This document shows, in pieces, positions 15,931 through 23,446 of a stretch of 64,000 nucleotides of DNA; the stretch's first letter is position 1, and each line of letters starts with the position of its first letter. This DNA is from CAG-1782 sp045601385 (lineage in GTDB: Bacteria; Bacillota; Clostridia; Christensenellales; DTU072), in the NCBI GenBank assembly GCA_045601385.1, contig JAZRZM010000004.1, forward strand, positions 62,001-126,000, read 5' to 3'. The notes under the pieces were generated by a model. The model did not search any database. It saw only the letters and a program-made list of their open reading frames with translations, and had not been told where the DNA came from. The position numbers and the translations under genes were made by a program.

Positions 15931-17478
15931 TTATTTTCGGAAGCGAACGGGACACAACACGACGGACATGCCGAGTTTGAGGAAGAAAAGAATCGCCGGA
16001 GTAAGAACGGGAACATCGGGTATGACGCCGCTGACGACCGCGTTACTTGCTACGAACGAGCGAAAGTTGGGAAAGCATTTTGTCGTGAGCGAAAAGCCTT
16101 TTTTGTTGGGTTTGATAATAAATTCTTTCGTTGCAAGGGTGTTCAGAGGGCGTGTGACGATATGGAGGCGTCCTTTTTCCCAATAGCCGTACGACCATAC
16201 CGTATAGGGGCAGCCGACGACCGACATACTGCCGATACGCGCTTCGCCGTCCAGACCGCAGTCGAGCGAGATCGTTTCGTCTTCTTCTTTCCATTCGACG
16301 TGGCAAAAGCCGTCTTCGAAGCGGAAAGAGAACTTGTCGAACGATTTTTTCGGACGGCGGGCATAACTGGAATTGACGCTGTTTGCGATAAAACCGTTCG
16401 GAAAGCCCGTCAACGCTTGCGCTAATTCGCAGGCGATACCTTTGCGAGAAAAAACGGCGCCCGAAAGCATTTTTTCTTTTTCGGTTTCGCGTGGTAAAGA
16501 CACGGCAAGGAAGCGGCGGCTTCTTTCTTCGAGGTAAGCCGACAAAGCCGCTTCGTCTTCTTCTTTGCCTTGGGTAAACAAGTCTTTGGCAAGGATATTG
16601 TGGAGCATAGAAGCCACTTTTGTTTCACTGTCGTACGCTCCGGTGACAACGATAGCGGTGTTCTCGGACGGAATAGCCAGCCCGAACTGTCCGAAAAGCC
16701 CATCCATACGAATGCCGCCGTCTTGAAGCCACAAGCAGTAACCGAAGCCGTCGGCGTAGTAGTGCTTGGTAGGCGTCGTTCTTTTTATTTGGGATTCCTT
16801 AATCCATTTTTCGGGAACCACTTGCACGCCGTTATACTTTCCGTCGTTTAAGATAAGCAAGGTCAGTTTAGCGACGTCGCGCGTTTTCAGATACAAACCC
16901 GAACCACCGATGCAGACGCCTTTTTCGTTCTTTTCCCAAAACGGTTTTTCGATGCCGATGGGAGCAAAGAGACGGGGCGTGAGATATTCGAGCAGGTTTT
17001 CACCCGTGACTTTCTGAACGAGCGAAGAGAGCATATGAACGTCGTTGTTGCTGTACGAAAACCCTTTCTTTTTGCGGAAGGTCGCTTTCATAAACAGTTC
17101 GGCGTGGTCTTTGGTCATGTCCTGGATAAAACTGAAATTTTTGTTGCTGTTCATCGTGAGCAGACTTTTTACCGTCAGGTTTTCCCACTCTTTACTTTCG
17201 GGGTGGTCGTATTCGGTAAAGTAGGGTAAGACCTTTGTGTCGAGCGTCAACTTTCCTTCTTCGATTGCGAAGCCGACGGCAAAGCCGACCGCCGTTTTCG
17301 TGATGGAAAACATTGTATGCGGATAATCTGCCCCGTACGGATAGCAGTATTCTTCGTAGACCGTTTCGCCGTTTTTCACAATCATTACACTGTGGTTTTC
17401 GGCGTGGAGTTTGTCAAGTTCCCGATAAAAATTCAGGATGGCGAGGCTGTTTAATCCATTTTTTGTCAGTTCGTGCAT
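15931..17478 (-). CDS. Serine hydrolase, beta-lactamase class C / PBP-like fold
   Basis: 515 residues. The N-terminal ~370 residues carry the AmpC/esterase family catalytic set: SITK (Ser58, Lys61) and YSN (Tyr142, Asn144). The C-terminal ~140 residues are a beta-rich extension (SLDCGLDGEARIG, YTVWSYGYWEKGRL), like the lipocalin-type tails of some family members. No signal peptide or transmembrane segment is seen, so it is probably cytoplasmic and more likely an esterase or peptidase than a resistance enzyme. It follows galE on the same strand with a 57-nt gap. Confidence 0.85.
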   Translation of the reverse strand: MHELTKNGLNSLAILNFYRELDKLHAENHSVMIVKNGETVYEEYCYPYGADYPHTMFSITKTAVGFAVGFAIEEGKLTLDTKVLPYFTEYDHPESKEWENLTVKSLLTMNSNKNFSFIQDMTKDHAELFMKATFRKKKGFSYSNNDVHMLSSLVQKVTGENLLEYLTPRLFAPIGIEKPFWEKNEKGVCIGGSGLYLKTRDVAKLTLLILNDGKYNGVQVVPEKWIKESQIKRTTPTKHYYADGFGYCLWLQDGGIRMDGLFGQFGLAIPSENTAIVVTGAYDSETKVASMLHNILAKDLFTQGKEEDEAALSAYLEERSRRFLAVSLPRETEKEKMLSGAVFSRKGIACELAQALTGFPNGFIANSVNSSYARRPKKSFDKFSFRFEDGFCHVEWKEEDETISLDCGLDGEARIGSMSVVGCPYTVWSYGYWEKGRLHIVTRPLNTLATKEFIIKPNKKGFSLTTKCFPNFRSFVASNAVVSGVIPDVPVLTPAILFFLKLGMSVVLCPVRFRK

Positions 17479-17535
17479 AAGACATTTTCCTTTTTGATTT
17501 TATTTATGCGATATAGCCGTATTTGCAAAGGTAAA

Positions 17536-18558
17536 TCACTCAAAAGATCCACACCGATAGCCGTTCGGGTTTTCGGACTGCCACTTCCACAGGTCGCGGC
17601 ACATGTCTTCCAAATTATGTTTGGCGACGAATCCGAGTTCTTTTTTCGCTTTGTCGCAGTTCGCGTAGCATTCGGCGACGTCTCCGCTTCTTCTGGGGGC
17701 AACTTTGTAGGGGATTTCGCGCCCGCACGCTTTGCCGAACGCTTTGACCATGTCGAGGACGGAGTAGCCTATGCCCGTGCCGACGTTATAGACGCCGATG
17801 TCGTGTTCGTCGATGTGTTCGAGCGCGGCAAGGTGTGCTTCGGCGAGATCGACGACGTGGATATAATCGCGTACGCCCGTGCCGTCCGGCGTCGGATAGT
17901 CGTCCCCGAAGACGTTCAGATAGGGCAGTTTGCCGACGGCGACTTGACTGACATAGGGCATCAGATTATTCGGAATCCCGGACGGATCTTCTCCGATCAT
18001 TCCGCTTGCGTGCGCGCCGACGGGGTTAAAGTAGCGCAAAAGCATAACGTGCCACTCCTTGTCGGCACGGCAGACGTCGGAAAAAATCTGTTCGCCGTGC
18101 AGTTTGGTCGCGCCGTACGGATTAGTTACGCTCAATGGGCAGTCTTCCGTAAGCGGTAGTTTTTTCGGCACTCCGTAGACGGTCGCCGACGACGAAAAGA
18201 CGAGTTTTTTGCATCCGAATTCCGACATAACGGTGACGAGCGCAAGGTTGCTGTTAATGTTGTTGTCATAATACAGAATAGGCTTGCGGCAACTTTCCCC
18301 GACGGCTTTCAGCCCGGCGAAATGTATGACCGCGTCGATTTTGTTTTCGGTAAAAATCTTTCTCAAAAGTTCTTTGTCGCGGCAGTCGCCTTTGTAGAAA
18401 AGAATCTTTTTGCCGGTGATTTTTTCCACGCGACGGACGCTTTCTTCCGAACTGTTACATAAATTATCGAGAGCGACGACTTCATAGCCGCGTTCGAGCA
18501 GCAGAACGTTGGTGTGGCTTGCGATGTATCCGGCGCCGCCGGTAACGAGTATTTTCAT
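17536..18558 (-). CDS. galE: UDP-glucose 4-epimerase
   Basis: 340 residues of the extended short-chain dehydrogenase family. It interconverts UDP-glucose and UDP-galactose using bound NAD. The Rossmann motif is GGAGYIASH at the N-terminus, FSSSATVYG holds the catalytic Ser, and NPYGATKLHGE the Tyr-x3-Lys. The C-terminal RRSGDVAECYA contacts UDP. A strong AAGGAGG site precedes the ATG at 18558. It is divergent from the ROK kinase gene, so both may serve sugar-nucleotide supply. Confidence 0.95.
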   Translation of the reverse strand: MKILVTGGAGYIASHTNVLLLERGYEVVALDNLCNSSEESVRRVEKITGKKILFYKGDCRDKELLRKIFTENKIDAVIHFAGLKAVGESCRKPILYYDNNINSNLALVTVMSEFGCKKLVFSSSATVYGVPKKLPLTEDCPLSVTNPYGATKLHGEQIFSDVCRADKEWHVMLLRYFNPVGAHASGMIGEDPSGIPNNLMPYVSQVAVGKLPYLNVFGDDYPTPDGTGVRDYIHVVDLAEAHLAALEHIDEHDIGVYNVGTGIGYSVLDMVKAFGKACGREIPYKVAPRRSGDVAECYANCDKAKKELGFVAKHNLEDMCRDLWKWQSENPNGYRCGSFE

Positions 18559-18587
18559 AGACGAATCCTCCTTAAATTTACAATATT

Positions 18588-18616
18588 ATTATATCAATAC
18601 GTTATACCATTTTCAA
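18588..18616 (-). promoter_or_regulatory. Promoter of galE
   Basis: Minus-strand TTGAAA (complement of 18611-18616), a 17-bp spacer and a perfect TATAAT (complement of 18588-18593). Confidence 0.65.
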
Positions 18617-18645
18617 GCGTTCAACCCAAATTGCACTAAAGGCTT

Positions 18646-18675
18646 TTGACACGCAAAGGCGCGGTATGGTATACT
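18646..18675 (+). promoter_or_regulatory. Promoter of the ROK kinase gene
   Basis: A perfect TTGACA (18646-18651), an 18-bp spacer and TATACT (18670-18675) with an extended -10 TGG just upstream. Confidence 0.7.
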
Positions 18676-18691
18676 ATGGACAGGGGTAAAA

Positions 18692-19630
18692 ATGGCTTAT
18701 TACGGAATTGATATCGGCGGCACGAAATGCGCCGTCTCTGTGGCGGACGTAGAAAAAGGCAACGTGTCCGTCTTGAAAAAAGAAGCGTTTGCGACCAAGA
18801 AAAACGACGCGTCAGGGGTGTTGAATACCCTCGTCGGAATTTTGCGGACGTATATGTCGGTATACGGTAAAGGGAATATCGGCATAAGTTGCGGCGGCCC
18901 GCTCGACGAAAAGAACGGCATCGTTCTCGGTCCGCCCAATTTGCCCGGATGGGAACACGTGGAGATAGTCGATTTCTTTGAAAAGGAAACGGGTTGCCGC
19001 GCGAAACTTCTCAATGACGCCAACGCGTCCGCTCTTGCCGAATGGCGTTTCGGCGCGGGTAAAAAATGCGACAATATGGTTTTCCTTACGTTCGGCACGG
19101 GTTTCGGCGCGGGACTTATTCTGAACGGAAAACTTTATTCCGGGACAAACGGAAACGCGGGAGAAGTGGGGCATGTCCGCATGGAAAAAAGCGGTAGCGT
19201 CCACTACGGGAAAGCGGGTAGTTGGGAGAGTTTTTGCAGCGGTAGCGGTATTGCCGACCTTGGAGCGGAAGCCGTCCGAAAACACCCCGATTGTCCCTTG
19301 GCTAAACGCGCCGAGAAAGAGCCGATCACGGCAAAGTTAATTGCGAAAATGGCGCGTTCGGGTGACGAAACTTGCAAAAAGATATACCGAAAAAGCGGAA
19401 AAACGCTCGGGAAAGGGCTGGCGATTCTGATAGACGTACTGAATCCCGAAAAAATCGTAATCGGGGGCGTATATATGCGAAGTCACGACTTGATGACGCG
19501 TTCGATGTACGCCGCGATCAAAAAAGAGGCGTTGCCTTTTTCGGCAAAAGTGTGCAAAATACTGCCTGCAAAACTGTCGGAAAATATAGGGGATTATGCC
19601 GCGATCAGCGCGGCGATGGAGTTATTATGA
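18692..19630 (+). CDS. ROK-family sugar kinase
   Basis: 312 residues. The ATP-binding motif DIGGTK, the catalytic Asp in LLNDANASALAE and the FGTGFGAGLI loop define a ROK kinase. The substrate motif GEVGHVRM is present, but the CxCGxxGC zinc cluster that normally follows is replaced by HYGKAGSWESF: the glycines and the Glu remain and all three cysteines are missing. A zinc-less ROK subgroup with a similar sequence exists in Clostridia, so the enzyme may be active. The substrate is probably glucose, another hexose or an N-acetyl sugar. Its stop overlaps the start of the isomerase gene (ATGA). Confidence 0.88.
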   Translation: MAYYGIDIGGTKCAVSVADVEKGNVSVLKKEAFATKKNDASGVLNTLVGILRTYMSVYGKGNIGISCGGPLDEKNGIVLGPPNLPGWEHVEIVDFFEKETGCRAKLLNDANASALAEWRFGAGKKCDNMVFLTFGTGFGAGLILNGKLYSGTNGNAGEVGHVRMEKSGSVHYGKAGSWESFCSGSGIADLGAEAVRKHPDCPLAKRAEKEPITAKLIAKMARSGDETCKKIYRKSGKTLGKGLAILIDVLNPEKIVIGGVYMRSHDLMTRSMYAAIKKEALPFSAKVCKILPAKLSENIGDYAAISAAMELL

Positions 19631-20265
19631 AAGAAGAAACGGCATCGGTTCTGACCGAACTTATTCAGCGCTATCCGCGCCTTGCGGAGTGCCGCGAAGA
19701 AATCGAAAATGCTTTTGCCCTCATGAAAGACGCTTTTGAAAGCGGCGGTGCTTTGTACGCATGCGGCAACGGCGGCAGCGACGCCGACGCGCGGCATATC
19801 GTCGGGGAATTGCGGAAAAAATTTCGTCGGTCAAGACCGCTTGACGAAGACTTCGTTGACAAACTGTCTTTGCTTGGAAAAGACGGCTCTTATCTTGCCG
19901 CTCATCTCGAAGGCGCTTTGCCCGTTTTTTGTTTGAGTGAAAATTCTTCTTTGATTACGGCTTATGAGAACGACGCGGCACCCGACGCGGCTTTGGCGCA
20001 ATCTCTTTTCGGCGTTGCAAAACGCGGCGACGTCCTTCTTTGCATTTCCACTTCGGGCGAAAGTCGGAATCTCGTCCTTTGCGCCACTCTTGCCCGCGCT
20101 CTCGGCATGGTGACCGTCTCTCTCACCGGGCAAAAAGAGTCCTCTCTTTCCGCCCTCTCCGACGTGACCGTTCGCGTCCCGGAAACCGAAACGTACAAAG
20201 TACAGGAGATGCATTTGCCCGTCTATCATTGTCTGTGCGCTATGTTGGAATCAAACCTTTTTTAG
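19627..20265 (+). CDS. SIS-domain phosphosugar isomerase, GmhA/DiaA family
   Basis: 212 residues with one SIS domain. CGNGGSDADARHIVGEL matches the sedoheptulose-7-phosphate isomerase signature, and LLCISTSGESRNLV and the His near MHLPVYHCLC also fit GmhA. The start at 19627 overlaps the ROK stop; the frame is open further upstream, but that stretch lies inside the ROK gene. GmhA makes the first intermediate of ADP- or GDP-heptose synthesis. No GmhB, HldE or HddA is nearby, so the heptose role is tentative. DiaA-like replication proteins share the fold. A repeat array begins directly after the stop. Confidence 0.82.
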   Translation: MKEETASVLTELIQRYPRLAECREEIENAFALMKDAFESGGALYACGNGGSDADARHIVGELRKKFRRSRPLDEDFVDKLSLLGKDGSYLAAHLEGALPVFCLSENSSLITAYENDAAPDAALAQSLFGVAKRGDVLLCISTSGESRNLVLCATLARALGMVTVSLTGQKESSLSALSDVTVRVPETETYKVQEMHLPVYHCLCAMLESNLF

Positions 20266-20267
20266 AA

Positions 20268-20550
20268 ACGTCGCTTTGGAATAATTCGGCCGAAGCGTTC
20301 GCTTGCAGTACTTTTTGTACAGCGGCGCTCCGTTTTGTCCGAATTCTCCTCAAATCGGCGTTTCTATGACGTCGCTTTGAAATAATTCGACCGAGGCGTT
20401 TGCTTGTTGTGTCTTTTGTACAGCGGCACTCCGTTTCGTCCGAATTCTTCTCAAATCGGCGTTTCTACCGAAACTACTGTGGAAAATTCTACCGAAGTAT
20501 TCGCTTGCGGTGTTCTTTACGCGGCGACGTTCCGTTTAGCCCGAATAAAG
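20268..20550. repeat. Tandem array of ~101-bp palindromic repeats (three copies)
   Basis: Units begin at about 20268, 20369 and 20470. Each holds a long imperfect hairpin. In copy 1, AATTCGG (20283-20289) pairs with CCGAATT (20339-20345), with an inner GCAGTAC/GTACAGC stem around a T-rich loop. Copies 1 and 2 also share the linker CAAATCGGCGTTTCTA. Copy 3 is more diverged. No T-run follows the stems, so they are not ordinary terminators. The array starts 3 nt after the upstream stop codon, and a fourth copy is at 37461-37525. Confidence 0.85.
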
Positions 20551-20611
20551 TATGAAATTTTTGTAAAATTTTTGGCAGATTAAAAGGTTTTTTTTGAATA
20601 AACTTTAATTC

Positions 20612-20640
20612 TTGATTCTATAAGAAAAATAAGATATAAT
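20612..20640 (+). promoter_or_regulatory. Promoter of the repeat-lipoprotein operon
   Basis: TTGATT (20612-20617), a 17-bp spacer and a perfect TATAAT (20635-20640), in a strongly AT-rich stretch (20551-20657) that holds nothing else I recognise. Confidence 0.7.
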
Positions 20641-20657
20641 AATACAAAGGAGAAGAA

Positions 20658-21389
20658 ATGATAAACATGAAAAAGAAAATAGCGACAATCATACCGGTAA
20701 TTCTTCTCTTGTGTATATTAATGGGAACATTTTACGGTTGTTTTAAAAAAGATAAGTATTTTAAAACCGAGTATTTCAGATATAGTATTGGTCACAGCGA
20801 AGATTATGACTTTGTTTATATTGAAGGATTGACCGAGGAAGGAGCACAATTAAAAAACATAGTCATTCCGGAGGAAATTGACGGAATGCCGGTAAAATAT
20901 TATCGTGGGGCTTCGGCAGCACCTAATGTAAAAAAAATTATCGTATCTTGTAACATTAGCACAATCAACACAATTGGTGGCTTAAACAGCGGAAATCTTT
21001 TTGTATATGATTTCCCTGACGGATTGAAAATATTATATATTAACTGTCAATATAATAGATCCACTTTGATGGGACGGAGCTTTTATATAGCGAGCGCGGC
21101 GTTGGAAAGTTTTCAAAAAAACATTGCAAATCCTGCAGCATATTCCCTTGCCAATATGCAATATTTGTTTAATTACGATGATTCACCAAATAATGGAGTT
21201 TCCTTCATTGATGATTTGGACATAGGAGAAGAGTTGGAAATCATTCCCACTACTCCAAAACGTGATGGATACATTTTCACCGGATGGTACGTCGAGCCGG
21301 AATGTCAAAACAAGATTGAACTAAACGGTTATGTCAAAGCCGACGAAGAAATCATTTATTTGTATGCAGGATGGAAAGAAAACGAATAA
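20658..21389 (+). CDS. Lipoprotein with BspA-like LRR remnants and InlB B-repeat
   Basis: 243 residues. An N-terminal hydrophobic signal is followed by a lipobox-like FYGC with Cys at about 28; Tyr at -2 is unusual, so lipidation is probable but not certain. The middle (about 45-130) resembles BspA-type leucine-rich surface repeats (VIPEEIDGMPVKYY). The C-terminus (about 200-243) is an InlB B-repeat / Listeria-Bacteroides repeat with GYIFTGWYVEPECQNK and LYAGWKE. The gene is clearly more AT-rich than its neighbours, suggesting recent acquisition. AGGAG precedes the start. Likely a surface adhesion or binding protein. Confidence 0.8.
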   Translation: MINMKKKIATIIPVILLLCILMGTFYGCFKKDKYFKTEYFRYSIGHSEDYDFVYIEGLTEEGAQLKNIVIPEEIDGMPVKYYRGASAAPNVKKIIVSCNISTINTIGGLNSGNLFVYDFPDGLKILYINCQYNRSTLMGRSFYIASAALESFQKNIANPAAYSLANMQYLFNYDDSPNNGVSFIDDLDIGEELEIIPTTPKRDGYIFTGWYVEPECQNKIELNGYVKADEEIIYLYAGWKENE

Positions 21390-21910
21390 TGAAATATTTA
21401 GTCGCTTCCGATTTGCACGGTTCTCTCGGCGGATACGAATTGTTGCAAGAGATTTTTGCACGGGAACTGCCCGACAAAACGGTTTTGCTCGGAGATCTTT
21501 CGAGGTACGGATTTTTGGGGGAAACGGAGAGGGCTTTTTTGCGAGAGACGCGCTGTTTGCCGATTGCCGTACAAGGAAACTGCGACCGCGACGACTTCTC
21601 CGCTTGTCCCGAACTGGACGCGCGCGGAGAATACTACTGCGACGTAATCGGCGGTAAAACGCTGTTTTTTACGCATGGTCACAGGTATAACGCGGGGCGT
21701 CTGCCGCCTTTTCTTGCCGAAGGAGACGTCCTTGTGTACGGGCATACGCATTGCGCTTTGTTGGGGAAAATGCGGGGAATCATCGTGGCAAACTGCGGTA
21801 GCCTGGGCGCGCCGAGAGACGAATACGGACGGTCTTATATAATAATAGACGAAAGCGGAATCACGGCGAAAGACGCCGACGGAAACAAAATCGATAAAAT
21901 AAACTTTTGA
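21389..21910 (+). CDS. YfcE/MJ0936-type phosphodiesterase
   Basis: 173 residues of the calcineurin-like superfamily, small cytoplasmic phosphodiesterase branch. All metal motifs are present: SDLHG, LLGDLSRYG, GNCDRDD, FTHGH and YGHTH. Such enzymes hydrolyse phosphodiesters in vitro; the natural substrate is unknown. The ATG at 21389 overlaps the last base of the upstream stop, so translation is coupled to the lipoprotein gene. The family N-terminus MKYLVASDLHG supports this start over one 18 nt upstream. Confidence 0.9.
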   Translation: MKYLVASDLHGSLGGYELLQEIFARELPDKTVLLGDLSRYGFLGETERAFLRETRCLPIAVQGNCDRDDFSACPELDARGEYYCDVIGGKTLFFTHGHRYNAGRLPPFLAEGDVLVYGHTHCALLGKMRGIIVANCGSLGAPRDEYGRSYIIIDESGITAKDADGNKIDKINF

Positions 21911-21928
21911 AAAAGGAGAAAATAAAAA

Positions 21929-22219
21929 ATGGTAAAACACATTGTATGCTTCAAACTCAAAGACGCAAGCAAAGAAAACTGCGAAAAGGCGAAAGAAGTG
22001 CTGATGAGCATGAAAGGAAACGTCGCTTTGTTGCAGGATATCGACGTACATATCGACCAATTACGTTCGGCGCGCAGTTATGACGTGATGCTCGAAGTGG
22101 TGTTGAAGTCGTGGGAAGATCTGGACGCTTATCAAAACGATCCGTATCACTGCGGCGTGGTCAAGACGCATATGCATGCCGTGCGCGAGTCGTCCGTCGC
22201 GTTCGATTACGAATTCTGA
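21929..22219 (+). CDS. Dabb-family (stress-responsive A/B barrel) protein
   Basis: 96 residues, a single dimeric alpha+beta barrel domain. MVKHIVCFKLKD at the start and the C-terminal HMHAVRESSVAFDYEF, which places the conserved His and the last strand, fit the Dabb family. These proteins are small cytoplasmic dimers, some of them enzymes acting on polyketide-like compounds; the function here is unknown. A clear AAAGGAG site precedes it. Confidence 0.88.
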   Translation: MVKHIVCFKLKDASKENCEKAKEVLMSMKGNVALLQDIDVHIDQLRSARSYDVMLEVVLKSWEDLDAYQNDPYHCGVVKTHMHAVRESSVAFDYEF

Positions 22220-22230
22220 TAATAAAGATT

Positions 22231-23436
22231 ATGAAAAAAAGCATGAAAATTTTTACCGCCGTTTTTTGCGTCGTGCTGATAATCGGCATGTGTGTTTCCG
22301 CACTGCTCGTGTGGGAAAAGTCGGTTAAAAAGTGCGTTCACGTCGGGCTTGTTTCTTCGGAAACGTTTGACGAAACGGCGGAGTTTTGCGACGAAAGCGG
22401 TTTTGTCACTCTATATAAGGAAAAAGACAGGGATTTTGTGATCCTGAACGTGTCCGACACGCATCAAAGCGACTTTGACTATCGGGCGTTTACCGGACCG
22501 CTGGCGCGGCGGGAAATCACGCGGCTCGTCGAGGCTTTGCAACCCGACCTTATTACGGTATCGGGGGATATTACCTGCGCAAAAAGCGAGTTTTACAGCG
22601 TAAAGGCGTTTACCGATTTTATGAACGGTTTGCAAATTCCGTGGGCGCCGGTGTTCGGCAACCATGACGGAGAGAGCGATAACTGCGATAAAAACTACCT
22701 CGCCGACGTCATGACGGGCGGCGAAGACAGTTATTGCCTGCTGAAAAAAGGTCCGAATAATCTTGCAAACGAAGACGATCGGGAAGGCAGAGTCGGCAAC
22801 TACGTCATCAATATCGTCGAAAGAGGGACGAACAAACTTTGCCAAACGTTATACATGGTCGATACCGGACGTTCGCACCTGACGCAAAAACAAATCTCTT
22901 GGTACGAGCAGGCGGCGCGGACGGTTCGCAAGGTGTACGGCTATGCCGATTCGGCGATGATCATGCACATCCCCACGGTCGAGTATTTTTATGCCTATAT
23001 GCAAGGGTATGATTTGGATAAAAGGGAATGGAAAGACGCCCCGAAAGAAGGGGGTGCGTACGGCAACTGCTACGAACCCGATATTGTTTGTTGCGACAAG
23101 AAGCGTTTTTCGACCGAAGAAGAAATGCTGACCGGTCGGGAATATCTTGACCTTTTGCAAAGCGGCGTGACGGTATCGGAAGGGTTGAAAAAGAATCTTA
23201 TGCGGTACGGCGTGCCGAAGCAAAACGGTTTGTTCGGGAAACTGAAAGAGTACGGCACGAAGAACGTCCTTTGCGGACACGACCACCTGAACAATTTTTA
23301 TTGCACATATGACGGTATCAACCTGATGTATTCGCTTAAAAACGGTATGGGCAGCGGCTATCGCGTCGGGAGAAACGGCGGTACCGTGTTGACCGTAAGG
23401 GGCGAAACGCTTACAATGGAACACTATTATTTATAA
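22231..23436 (+). CDS. Membrane-anchored calcineurin-like phosphoesterase
   Basis: 401 residues. One N-terminal hydrophobic segment (about 7-29) without a lipobox would anchor the enzyme outside the cell. The catalytic domain has VSDTHQSDFD, TVSGDIT, FGNHDGESDN, MHIPTVEY and a late CGHDHLNNF: the full dimetal set of the purple-acid/Dcr2-like branch. It probably cleaves phosphate esters from extracellular substrates. The start at 22231 is chosen because upstream in-frame codons lie inside the Dabb gene and encode a non-family basic stretch. It is part of the run starting at 20658. Confidence 0.87.
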   Translation: MKKSMKIFTAVFCVVLIIGMCVSALLVWEKSVKKCVHVGLVSSETFDETAEFCDESGFVTLYKEKDRDFVILNVSDTHQSDFDYRAFTGPLARREITRLVEALQPDLITVSGDITCAKSEFYSVKAFTDFMNGLQIPWAPVFGNHDGESDNCDKNYLADVMTGGEDSYCLLKKGPNNLANEDDREGRVGNYVINIVERGTNKLCQTLYMVDTGRSHLTQKQISWYEQAARTVRKVYGYADSAMIMHIPTVEYFYAYMQGYDLDKREWKDAPKEGGAYGNCYEPDIVCCDKKRFSTEEEMLTGREYLDLLQSGVTVSEGLKKNLMRYGVPKQNGLFGKLKEYGTKNVLCGHDHLNNFYCTYDGINLMYSLKNGMGSGYRVGRNGGTVLTVRGETLTMEHYYL

Positions 23437-23446
23437 GGGGATAAAA

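Noticed and set aside
19372..19626. Long N-terminal extension of the GmhA-like isomerase
   Set aside because: The extra 85 codons lie inside the ROK gene in another frame, are highly basic, and the ATGA overlap at 19627 gives the normal family start.
20268..20550. CRISPR-like array
   Set aside because: The whole ~101-bp unit repeats with no unique spacers, copies diverge from each other, and there are no cas genes.
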